Origin: Polytrichum commune
Lineage: Eukaryota; Streptophyta; Polytrichopsida; Polytrichales; Polytrichaceae
Reading direction: 5' to 3'
Assembly (NCBI GenBank): GCA_950295325.1
Contig: OX485804.1
Span: forward strand, 746,001 to 810,000
DNA length: 64,000 nt
Position 1 is the stretch's first letter. Every line of letters begins with the position of its first letter. The notes under the pieces were generated by a model that was given only the letters and a program-made list of their open reading frames with translations, had not been told where the DNA came from and ran no database searches. The translations under genes and the position numbers were made by a program. This document shows, piece by piece, positions 32,955 to 44,180 of this stretch.

Positions 32955-35723
32955 ATCTGTTATATCCGTTGAAATAACGTAGACGTACAAATCACTTCAT
33001 TATCACACATGTACCACACCTATGCTAAATTATTTTGAAGTAATGAAAAAACAATAAATCTCCAAAGGCAAGATTCTCTCTCAACCCATATTCATAACAT
33101 AGGTCAACCTATTTCTGTTAACTGGTAACTTGAGTAGAGCCCGTGCCCTTTTCAAAATACCAAAGTCTGGTCCTTTTAACTTACTTTTTTCATCACGTAG
33201 AACTCCTTAATGGTTATAACTCCTCTCTCACATGGTCACAACCTGTTTTCAACATTTCAAATTAAAGAATGATGGCTACATGTGTGGAACTTCACAGCTC
33301 TGAGGGACACTATGTATTGAGAATCGGGTGGTTATCGGAAATGGTGGCTACAATAGATGTGCAAAGTTCAAACCTTTGGATTCTTCATGGACTTTTGGGT
33401 TCCTACAGCCTAATCCTCCAGTTATTTAATTTGTTTACTTCTTCTACGCTCCTGATGATGTAAGCATTAGCGATTGTATGTACAACTATAAATTCTACAT
33501 CAAAAGGTTGTTGTCCTGTTGGCTCACAGAAACTGTTACTTTAACTAAATCTTGGATGCTTGAGGTCCGACCATGGTGCTTCTGAGTCACCCTATATTAT
33601 AGATGTTGTATTTTAAATTTGACCAATTACATGCCTCCTGTGATGCACCTTCCACTCAGCATGAGACAAGGAGAGTTTAATAAAGGACACATGTACATTT
33701 TCAAACCTAAGGTCTCTGATATTGGATGTATATTGCATGTGAAGCTTGCAATTGACAATAGGTATTATTGCATTCAAGGGTCAGGTGGTTTCCATTCTAT
33801 GGCCATGGGCATTACTTATTGCAAAATGACATTGCAGGCCAAATCGAGACTACTGCTCCATGGAGCCATGGCCAGTGACAACTGCAATTGTTAGATTTCG
33901 TAACGAATGCAGTGCTGGCCCTTCATAGAGAAGCAGGAACAAGTCAATTGCCATGTGAACTTCTACTTGGATATGGCTGACAGACTACTTGGTCGTTTGA
34001 CTTGAGTCAGCAAATTCGACACATACAAGATCTTGAAACATGTGTGAAGTATATATTAATCCTAAAGTGTGGGGTGTGGGGTTTGACCTCAAATCAAAGA
34101 TGTGTCATAAGATTATCCACAGGACTTGATGACCTGATCTGGAGTAGCTGTAAGGTGAGCGAGTGGATCTGGTAAGGGCTGGTACCAAAAAGATGTCACG
34201 TGTTTTACCCCTAAACGATCAAGCCTTCACATTCCATTTCCAGGCACCTCCAACACCAATGCTTTTTTTTTTGTTATGTAGCAAAATAGGCTCTGTTTTC
34301 TTCGAATTCAACTGCACGGATGTGAACTAGATTACCATATATGCTTTCTGTGAATATTTGAAGTCAATCAAACCACATTTTCTTAGGTCAGATGACATAT
34401 GAACATGGTCTGCAATCGGGGGGCAACTAGAGGAAACTCTGAATTTTTTCGTTTCATGACCATTTCGGTCATGCCACAAATTTTAGAAAGTTGGCAACTT
34501 TGCCATAATATGTTATGTGGATGACAAATGAGCTACATAACATTACTCAACTGATGAGTTGTGTTCAACTCCCTTGACTTTAAATTCAATCTGAAGCACC
34601 AGGATTCCAACATCCGGAGCTTTATTCTCGAATCTACTGCAGGCCCCATGAAATCAACTGAGTAATGCTATGTACTTCCATTCATTGTCAATTTTTGTAG
34701 TAATTATTTTAGTTGAGTTATGTGTCATTCTAGTTAGAAATGGTATGTTTTATACAAAGAAAATGTTACCAATTTTTTCTATTTAATAAATACCATGTAC
34801 ATCTCCTCAAAAAACATGATAAAATTTTGACCCATTTTGATGGAGTGTCTTTAAAATATATTTGTTTTATCTTTACCACACGTGGCCTTGAACTTGTCAA
34901 ATGGAGTGCCCTCCCTGTGCCCACGAACAATATATCAATGTTGACCTTCCCATGGGGTCTGCAACCATTGCTAAAGCGACCAACCCTTACATTGTTATAA
35001 CAGGTATGAAATGAAATGAAATTGATTTTAAAGTCCAGGAAGCCAAAAGGCTAATGAGACCAAAAGTACATCAAGATGGTTTCAAACTTGCTAATTTTCC
35101 AGAGTGGCAGAAATGTGGTAGCCTCCATGAGATAGAGGCTAATGCCAACTTGATGCCAATGACCCAAAAACAAAGAAAAAAAGAAAAAAAAGAAAAAAAA
35201 ACATTTTTGGGTCTTTTTATTGATGGAAATTTGAGCCCATTGGCCCTACCTTGCTCAAGAGATCCCTTGTTGCAGAGGTTGGGTTAATTGCCGATTCTTG
35301 CAATAGGTGGGCTTGTTTTAGGCATGAGAATAGTTTCCACATTAGGCCCTTATGTGAGCAGTTGTATAGGTTCTTGTTTATTATTTAGTTTTCTTTTGTT
35401 GAGGATTGGGTATGTTAGGTATTTAATGGCAATAAGATGGATGTTTTTCATTGTTTTTTGGATGAGTTTGGGGGGTATGTGTAAATTTTTTAGTAGTTCG
35501 ATGATTAGTGTGTGGATGGATCTGTAGACTCCTACGATTATCATTATAGGTGGGTTTACTATGCACCTTTGTGCTTGAATAGCAGTTATGAGTGGATTAT
35601 ATTTGTCTTCTTTACTTTGGATGGCTGGGTTTGTAATTCTATTGTGTGTGAATGTAAATTCTATTATTTGGACAATTTTGTTAGATGTTGGTAAGAGTGG
35701 GTTGTATTTTTCTTGTGATGTTC
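32955..35723. other. intergenic spacer, no gene seen
   Basis: Includes an inverted fragment (about 33040-33160) of the repeat found at 43790 and 46840. At 35288-35720 there is a hydrophobic reading frame broken by TAG and TGA that I could not assign. The remainder is AT-rich with no supported feature. Confidence 0.5.
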
Positions 35724-35731
35724 CTTGTATA

Positions 35732-36515
35732 CTCGGGGGGTGCACCTTTCATTAAAACCTAGAATCACGTGCGTTCACTGCATACTCTAAAAACCCCCTA
35801 TGTACAAGTTATTTTTTGTGAAATGAAGTAATACACATACAATTGCAACAATAAATATACAAGTGACAATATGTATACACAAAAAACATCCATTCATATA
35901 TAGTCATTAACATAAGTATACAAATATACTTTTGAACAATAATCAACCCCTATAATATGTATAACAAAATATCCTAGCTTTCATAAGCAAAGTCGTTGAA
36001 AACTTTTTCATCTCCCAGATGTAACTCATAAACATTTGATTCACCAATATATGTCATTATAGCCAATGCAATTATTTTCTCTAAGTCTACCATCAAATGA
36101 TCAGTAAGATCATATGTCCACTTGTTGTTAGCCCCTTTTTGATACCAACATAAACCAATCTCCTTGTTACTTTGAGCTAAATGAATCATTTCAAAACCCT
36201 AATACTGCCTCTTTCCCCGATATTACCTTGACACCTTGTACATGGTTCATACTACCCTATAAGGTTGCTAACGAAAATCGTTAATCCTAGTTAATCCTAA
36301 TTTCATCCAATATGAAAACTTATGATATGTAGTATAATAATAGTGCCATACAAGTATAATTATTGTATACTTTTTAAAGGCCTTCCATATATGTACGTAA
36401 TTATAAATTATAACATGTATACCATATGTATACGTAATACGGCAAGGTCCAAATCAATACCCCTCCTGTGCACTCGCGTATACTCGTACATGTTTAGTAC
36501 AGTGCACCCCCCGAG
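35732..36515. mobile_element. 784-bp non-autonomous TIR element, hAT-like by TSD
   Basis: The ends are inverted repeats starting CTCGGGGGGTGCAC, flanked by an 8-bp duplication CTTGTATA (35724-35731 and 36516-36523). The interior is AT-rich and non-coding. A related left-end-like sequence (cccggggagtggaccc...aaccccctatatacaag) begins near 36599, so at least one more family member may lie alongside. Confidence 0.8.
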
Positions 36516-36994
36516 CTTGTATATACATTATGTCTAGGTGTAATATTGTGAGGCAAAGTGCATCTTGGTGATTGGCATGTGCATTGTATGAGCTATGGCC
36601 CGGGGAGTGGACCCTTCATGGGAAACCTAAATGATGTGCGTGGGTCACTCTGATATTAAACCCCCTATATACAAGAAGTTTTATAAAGAAAAACAAGTGT
36701 CTACGTACTAACGGCATGCTAGGAAATGGATTCATGTATTTATACTAAGCATTTCAATTTAATGTGATAAATGTCTCCACTACATATACCAAATATATAT
36801 CATGATTTAAATAGCCTTTATTGCACATGAAATATTTTTTCACTTTCAACACAATATTCATTAAAATGAGAGTTTTCCAGTGAATTGAGAGTACATAAAG
36901 CAAACTATTAATCCAAGAATGAAGTGAAAACCACTGGAAAGTTGTAGAGTACAAGTAAAAAAATAACATTTTATTTTCCGCCGTAAATTCCGCC

Positions 36995-37319
36995 GTAGTT
37001 TTCATTAAAATGAGAGTATGTTAAGCTGGGAAATCGACTCATTTAGGTCGACTCAACCTAAATTGACTAACATAATTGTCCTCATTTAGGTCGACTCAAC
37101 CTTAAATTGACAAAATATTGTGCTCATTTAGGTCGACCCAACTTAAATTGACAACATAATGTCCTCATTTAGGTCGACTCAACCTAAATTGACTAACATA
37201 GTGTCCTCATTTAGGTCGACTCAACCTAAATTGACAAACATAGTGTCCTCATTTAGGTCGACTCAACCTAAATGAGTCGATTTCCCAACTTAACATACTC
37301 TCATTTTAATGGAAACTAC
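36995..37319. mobile_element. 325-bp foldback/MITE with six internal 42-bp units
   Basis: Terminal inverted repeats of about 55 bp start GTAGTTT(T/C)CATTAAAATG and differ at only two or so positions. The middle is six units of about 42 bp (ctcatttaggtcga begins at 37039, 37081, 37123, 37164, 37206 and 37248). Each carries an imperfect palindrome TTTAGGT...ACCTAAA. No clear target duplication was found. Confidence 0.8.
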
Positions 37320-39272
37320 ATGTCTGAAGTATAATCTAGTATTTATCAACCTAACATGACTTTTAGGTTGATAAATGGCCAATATTATTTTGAGAGGATC
37401 CTACTCTCTCAAAATATTGAATATCGTGTTTTTCCAATGAAAAAATCATCATGATCCATTATAGTATGTAACTGAACAATCGTATCAAACAAACAAAGAC
37501 AAGAGCATAATAACTTAGCCACAAATGGGAGAGCATAGCTCAAGGAAGCCCAAGAGCGCTCCAAAATCCTCTAGCTTGTAAAAACCTAGAACCCAAATGC
37601 AAACCCTAACAAGAACATGCATGGTAGTCATTGAGGACTATGAACATATGACAACAATGGATGAAAGTGTGAATTGGATGAAACTAACACATCTATTATC
37701 CAAAAAATTCTCTAAATCTTTAGGGCCCCTTTTGTGCATCTACCTTTACTTCAAAACAATAATAGCCTTTCTAAATGTACACATTGGAGAAAAATAATAC
37801 CTCTCCCTTATGTATACTATGTACGCTAGTGCCTCAAATGATACCCTTTTTTACACTCATGTTAATTTGTACGTGGTATGGAGAGTCTACCCCCCGGGAC
37901 CCATGGTGGGATGGTGTTTTCTTGGGGTGGCCTTCTTTGATGCCGGCATTCGTGAGCATGTGGTGTCTTGTGTCTACACATGATTTGAGTAGGTGGGTGA
38001 GTTGTTGGACAATGGCGTCATGTCTTGCTATTCTGAGGCCTTTGAGGAATCTATGATTTACATAGTGATAATAAATGTGATCATGTGTCTTTGTCGTTAT
38101 TTAGGCAAAGCGTGCAATTAGGATTGGGGAACATTGAGGCCAAAATAGATTTTTCATCTGCTTCCCCATGTAGTGTGCTGACCTAAATTTTATTATTTGT
38201 GTGATTTAGGCATTGGTGGTTTCCATAACGAGTTGGATAGTTTGTGGTGGATTTGGTCATTGAATTTTGTATAGTGGAAGTGTTTAGCTTTTTCTACTGT
38301 TAGTCTATATTTTTCTTTATGTATGAATGTTTTGAGGTTTCGTATAATCCCTACAAGATTGGTTGTCAAGGGTGGTTAAGCCAGTCTATAAGGAATGGTG
38401 TAGGCTATGTGTATGTGTGGTGTTGGGGTGGAGCCAAGCTTGGATGTGCCATCATTAGCTAGAATGTTACTTGTTTGTTACCGTGGATGTTTGTATATAC
38501 TCTAACTTTTTGGATTATGATTTTATGTGGCAACTAAGTGGTGAGGTGGACTATCGAGGCTACGAGGAGTTTGTTACAGTGGTTATGTTGGGAGGCCGGC
38601 TATCTTATGTGATTGTTGAGGAGGTAGATATTATTTAGGTTGTCGGTAAATATGTATATATCATGTGATAAATTTTGTGTGAAAGAGAATATGAAATTCA
38701 CATTGATTCACAAGATAAAAAACGTTCCCCATCAAACAAATCCAACTTGAAACACAATCGTTAGATAATACGCACCACCAAGCCCTACCCTAGACCAAAA
38801 AATGTATAACCATACTCACACTACTACCCCGCCCCTTTGCAACACTGCTAGAGTACGCAGAATAATGTTATTGAATAACTTAAGAAACTTTTATTGGGAC
38901 ACCAAAAGTTTGGACCCTAGAATTAAAACCTCCAAAAAGCTAGTGTGACTCACCGGAGCCTCCAAATCTGCAACCAATCAGAGCTCCTTCTTTCGTGCCA
39001 CGTAGACGGATAGAACCGGTGACGCTGCACCCGGTCTGGCTCGGCCCGTCCTGCCATGAACCCTCCAGGAGCTGCCCCGCTACACATAACACACACAAAC
39101 CTCCTCTCACCGACCGCTCTTCACCATTGTTCCGAAAAACCTGAGCAGTTTCTGAAGCTAATTGGAATTCGGGAGATGTTCGGTGGAGCTTGTGATCTCC
39201 AAATTCTCTTCTCATAAGGTCTCATTTCACTTCTGCTTTTCTTTCTTCTTCAGTTTTGAGCAGATTGTGGAG
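37320..39272. other. spacer and probable CHMP1 promoter region
   Basis: No coding frame is supported. The last 300 bases before the donor at 39273 are GC-richer and include a CCAAT box (aaccaatcag, about 38972), so the CHMP1 transcription start probably lies near 39050-39250. Confidence 0.4.
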
Positions 39273-39339
39273 GTATATCAGAATTGAGCAGTCAAGATTA
39301 GGTAGCTTCAGATTCACGCATACTTTGAAGCTTAGCAGG

Positions 39340-40100
39340 TTGCCTCATGTCAAGAACGTCGTTATCTTTGGGTTAGAGGGATCTGCGATCCTTAGAAAGG
39401 GTTCTTCATCGTGTGTGTAATCACTCATAATTGTGTGTATAGTTTTTACATGCTTCAGCTGCCAGTAATAGGTAAATTCGATAACCTAATGGATTCATGT
39501 CAAGAAGACCATCATCTCTGGTTTAATTACATCTGCGATTCTTAGAAAGGGTTTCTCATTTTGTGTGTGGTCATCACCCATAATTGTGTGCATAGTTCTT
39601 CAGCTGCCAGTAATTGGTTAATTTGATAACCTAATGGATTTATGTCAAGGGCACCATCATCTTTGGTTTAGATACATTTGTGATTCGTAGAAAGCGTTTC
39701 TCGGTTTTGTGTGTACCATCTTGCATACTTCAGCTGCCAGTAGTGGTTTGAATTGAAAGCCTAATAGCTTTATGTTGAGAACATCATCATCTTTGGGTTA
39801 GAGGTATCTGTGATCCTCATAAAGGGTTTTTGTTGATTTATCTTGTGTGCGTAGTTGTTACATGCTTCAGTTGGCAGTAATTGGTTTATTTGTTAACCCA
39901 TTGGATTCATATCATCTTTGGTATATGTGTGATGCTTAGAAGGGTTTCTATTTTGAATGCATCACCATAACCTATAATTGTGTCCATAGTTCTTACATTC
40001 TTCAGCTGCCAGTAATGGTGCAATTTGATAACTTAGCAGCGGGGTGATAGTTTCAGGGGTTTAGTTCGAAGCTAAGGGTGTTCTTTGATGTCAAGGATTG
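39340..40100 (+). repeat. degenerate tandem repeats of about 130-150 bp in the CHMP1 leader region
   Basis: Units start with catgtcaagaa..tc.tcatctttgg near 39345, 39497, 39641 and 39771, with weaker ones near 39908 and 40085. They contain gcttcagctgccagtaat and ttagaaagggttt in the same order. Confidence 0.7.
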
Positions 40101-40193
40101 TCATATTTGGTTCTGATGCAAGCCGGTATCTCTGTTAACGATTCTGCTGTCAATCACAAGCACTTTTATGTCAATTGTAGGTAATTTGCTCGG

Positions 40194-40273
40194 GATTGCA
40201 CATTGAATAATGTGGTGGATCGCTCATTGAATAATGTGGTGAATTGCACATTGAATAATGTGGTGAATTGCAG
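40194..40273 (+). repeat. 24-bp minisatellite, 3.3 units, in the CHMP1 leader region
   Basis: Three consecutive units of (g/a)at(t/c)gc(a/t)cattgaataatgtggtg and a partial fourth. Confidence 0.9.
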
Positions 40274-41315
40274 TTAACTACCGATGTGAGTTACTGGTAC
40301 ATGGCACTCTGCAAGTGATCTGTCCATGGTGAAAATTGGATCGATTTTATTTATTTCTTTCTTTTTCTTTTTTCGGGTTTACTGCACCTAAGAAATAAAT
40401 AGTACAAGTACGCATGTAGAGAGGTTTAGGGATATTAATTTCTCCCCAATTTTTTTTTGTCTTTTACACATGTTTTCTGGTCAAAACCTATTTCCTTGAA
40501 ATGAGAATTGTCATAGACTATAAATCAGCTTCCTTTGGAATGAGCTTTACAGGGTGCAGAGTGTGGAGGCTGGCGAGATTTATGTGGTGAGGCAATGACA
40601 GTTAGGGCAGGTTACATTTTAGTAGAGGTTTATATCTCTCTGTTTTAGTGGAGGGATGGGAACCTCTGTCTTAGTAGCACGGGTCTTGGTCAATACTAAA
40701 CCGTGTGCACCAATGTGATATATGAAAGTGAGAATTTGGTTTTATATTATAAGTTTTTATTTTATTTTATTTATAGGCTACTATTTCCACTGTTGGATGC
40801 GGATGAGGTTGTCGAGCAACTGTGGAGTTTATGATTCTATTGCATGATGTCAGCAATGGTTTGACTGAAAATCTAAGGATCACGTAATTGAATACTTTGA
40901 CATGAGTTAGGTTATTATGTCTGGCTAATGCAATTTGCATGATTTTACCTTGTAAATCTGTTTGGTGGCAGAAGATAATGTAGCTGGCCTTTCTTCATTA
41001 TGCTCTACATTTTCTCTATCTGCTCACTTTGCGAATTTATTCTGGGTGTTGGAGCTCTGATATATAAAAAAATTCTGCATCTAACCTTCAAAAAATGTAT
41101 TGTGCAGATTGTAAGGAGCTAGATTTCACCCTGATGGCCTTGTTGTTTGGTCACCAAAGCCACAATATCTTTGATGACAGTCTTGTGAAAGGAGAATAGC
41201 ACTGGTCCTATCGCCACTTAGAGTGTTCAGATCTTTTGAGGGACTTGGGAAAGGAAGGGTAAGAAAAGAAGCTCAAGCTTAGTTGGACAGGAAGGAAGAT
41301 CAAAGGACTTCAAAG

Positions 41316-41930
41316 ATGGGGCAGGCAGAGAAGTTGATGGAACAGGTGATGGAATTGAAGTTCACTGTGAAGACCCTCAACCGCCAAGCACGCAAATGTG
41401 AGAAAGAGGAAAAGACAGAGAAGCTGAAAGTGAAAAGAGCGATCGAGAAAGGAAACATGGATGGTGCACGAATCTATGCCGAAAATGCAATTCGTAAGCA
41501 TTCAGAGCAATTCTCATACATCCGGCTCGCCTCTCGCCTCGATGCCGTCGTGTCTCGCCTTGATACGCAGTCAAAGATGATGATGATCAACAAGTCTATG
41601 GCAAGCATTGTGAAAGCGCTTGACACGTCGCTTGCTAGCAACAACCTCCAAAAGATGTCGGAGACCATGGATAAGTTTGAGCAACAATTTGTGAACATGG
41701 AGGTTCAATCTGAGTTTGTGGAGAATGCCATGGCGGGAAGCACGTCTTTGTCGACTCCTGAGGACGAGGTGAACTCCCTTCTTCAACAAGTGGCTGATGA
41801 TTACGGCCTTGAAGTCTCAATTGGTCTGCCACAAGCTGCATCCCATGTGGTTCCTACTGCGGAGCCCGAGGTTGTATCTCAAGAGGACGATCTCAGTCGG
41901 CGGCTTGCTGAATTGAAGAATAAAGGCTGA
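41316..41930 (+). CDS. CHMP1: ESCRT-III subunit CHMP1 (DID2/SAL1 family)
   Basis: A single coding exon of 204 residues from the ATG at 41316, the usual length for plant CHMP1. The N-terminal basic, helical half ([48 protein letters not shown] is its conserved core, about residues 14-60) inserts into membranes and polymers. The middle [18 protein letters not shown] and [15 protein letters not shown] blocks are diagnostic. The acidic C-terminus ends in a MIM1 motif ([13 protein letters not shown]) that binds MIT domains of VPS4 and LIP5. It acts at endosomes in multivesicular-body sorting; in plants it is needed for vacuolar sorting of auxin carriers. An upstream in-frame TTG at 41283 is not a likely start. 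There are no defects, so the gene is probably functional. Confidence 0.95.
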   Translation: MGQAEKLMEQVMELKFTVKTLNRQARKCEKEEKTEKLKVKRAIEKGNMDGARIYAENAIRKHSEQFSYIRLASRLDAVVSRLDTQSKMMMINKSMASIVKALDTSLASNNLQKMSETMDKFEQQFVNMEVQSEFVENAMAGSTSLSTPEDEVNSLLQQVADDYGLEVSIGLPQAASHVVPTAEPEVVSQEDDLSRRLAELKNKG

Positions 41931-43787
41931 CCAACCATATTCTTCACCAAGGTCCTCTTGTATGTTGTGTAATTGTAATTTCTAAAAGTTCTCAATGGAT
42001 TTCTCCAACACTCTAGAGATCTCTGCTTGACTTGCTCAACTGCCAATCTGAGACTGGCAATAGCATGGCTAAGGAGGGGTTAAGGAGAATTTCTAGCTCA
42101 CAATCTCATCAGGTGCTGTAAGCCACATCTGTGACCTTTTTAACACAGTATTGATAGTATGCACTTGTTTTTGATAGCAGATATTAGTTAAGGATGGGTT
42201 CTCAATTATGAACCTTTATTTTTACTAATTTGTAACAATGTTATGGATCGCCTTGAAGACTTGAATATTGGTCTTTATGATCCTTGTTTACTTGATGCTA
42301 CGTAGTTATCATGTGTAGATTTTTTCTGAGGATTACTGTCCAGATTGTGGCCCATGTTGCATAGATATCTTTTATTAATTTCTTTCTTGTCAGGGAATGG
42401 GTTATATGTGTAGCTACTTTATGATTCTCTATTGCGAACCGGATGAGACGATTTTCAAGCCGATCTTATGTACTAAATATTTGTGGAGTTGGAAGTGCTC
42501 ACAATAAGGCCTCCTACCTTAGTGTGCATCCAGTGCACCACTTGTGTCACTGTATACAGTTAGAGTTTGTCCACATTATTCAATTATAAGATACGACTCA
42601 AGGAATTCACATGTCGACTTTTGTTATTATTAGTGCAGACAATTTTGTAGAATGGTTAACTGGAGAGTTATCCTCTAATTCAACCGGACTTTTGGTTGGG
42701 AGTTGGTTGTTTTTATACAATACTTTACCTCTTTAATAAGTTTGGTGCATGGCTGGAGTTGGTTTGGAGGTTTGAATGAGAACATTCTATGTCGGTTCAC
42801 TTAGGGACAAACTCATTTTGGCATGCACAAGAGGTGCTAGAGGAACACAAAAGGGGGCCCACTTTTGACAATCAGAGAATGATGAGGTTGGGGAGAATTT
42901 GGCTAGGACAAAGTTACATCACTAATTTGGAGCCTCTAAGCTCGGAGGTGAGAGCCAAAATGCATCTTTCATCAAATTTTAAGATTTGGCTTAGTGAAAA
43001 TGTCTCCACTAACCTTCACTTGGTAGCGGGTGTCAAGGCAAATGTGATCAAGTGACTGGAGTTATTTGACCACAAATTCAAAATAAACATGTAATCAATC
43101 AACTGGAAGTTAATATTAATACATTGCCTTGTGCTAATCCATAACCGCTCATCTCATTGCTACTCCTTGGCTATGATAATTGTCAAAACTCTTACAGGGG
43201 TAATCAATCACTAGCCTTCAACATATAAGCTTTAACTTTTGTACGCCTAAAAATATATAAATCTCATCTATGTCGGCATTACATGACCTTATTGAGCGGT
43301 TAAATGGACCTAGTCGACTATGGATGCCTCAACCTTACTACCGTGCCATGTGTTGTTGACCTCCTTGTTCCATTTCGCTAAGTTACCCATTTTGTCCTTT
43401 CCGTATAGTAGAGGTGCCTATTCCCATTCACGACCCCACCGGCAATCTATAGGGTACTGAAATTTCGATTAGGTTGGGACTAGATTTCAATCATGCTAGA
43501 ACCACCAGTGCCATGACACATGCCCTGGTTTTGAGTGCTAAAGTGAGGAGGAATGAGTGGTTAAAATGAGTAGTTATGGCAAACTCTAGACATTGGTAAT
43601 ATGCTCGGGCCAACTTTTGGCTTAAGAAATTCATTGTAATTTCAATGTAAGGAATAAAATTACCAAAAAAAATTGTAATCCTCCTAAATTCTATCTTTCT
43701 CTAGGGGAAATTTTGCATTGCCTTATACTTCTCCAAATTTGGCCTAGAATTTTCTAAGTGATCAGTTATGGGTATCTCTACTCTACC
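41931..43787. other. CHMP1 3' flank and spacer
   Basis: T-rich sequence fitting a plant 3' untranslated region, then repeat-like AT-rich spacer. A frame at 42789-43055 has no recognisable domain. Confidence 0.4.
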
Positions 43788-44180
43788 TAGAGTAGATAGA
43801 CCCATTTCCAATAACACCTCCAATCTTATAACATAGAGTCCCCTTAAGCTATGAAGTTCCACACACGTCAGTGTCCTTTCTAATGTGATGGAAAGAGCCG
43901 TTAAGTTTCACACATGTAGCCTTCACATTCAGTTTGATGAAAGAAGTATGTTAAATGGGCATGGATTTGGGTTCCTTGAAAAGGGCACTAATTGACTCAA
44001 GTTTTTGTTTTCTAGTTATCGGAAATAAGTTGACCTATGCTATGAATATGGGTTGGGAAAGAAAATGTCCTTTAAAAAATTTACAATAATTTCAAGAACT
44101 TGAAAATAAAATTTTGAATTTTTGGTTAAACCTTGTGATAACAATTTCTAGATATGTGAAAAAATCACTCTTACACTTAT
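43788..44180 (+). repeat. dispersed repeat family, copy 1 (copy 2 at 46838-47220)
   Basis: Shares with copy 2 the order gacccatttcca, catagagtcccct, aagtttcacacatgta, aaagggcactaatt, tgacctatgctatgaatatgggttggg. A reversed fragment lies near 33040-33160. No intact frame. Confidence 0.7.

Larger units (their letters stand above)
39273..41107 (+). other. probable 5'-leader intron of CHMP1
   Basis: A good donor (GTGGAG|gtatatc, 39273) and acceptor (tattgtgcag, ending 41107) bracket about 1.8 kb that lacks coding frames. The CHMP1 ATG lies 208 bases after the acceptor. Long leader introns are common in plant housekeeping genes. The intron boundaries are inferred, not proven. Confidence 0.45.

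Noticed and set aside
35288-35745. Hydrophobic frame on + and an opposite frame on - that look like a membrane or mitochondrial gene
   Set aside because: The + frame is cut by TAG and TGA, no family could be recognised, and the minus frame is its shadow. A search for organelle inserts would settle it.
36599-37895. A second G-rich-ended TIR element between cccggggagtggac and gtctaccccccggg
   Set aside because: The ends are only loosely matched and the flanking 8-mers differ, so no duplication supports it.
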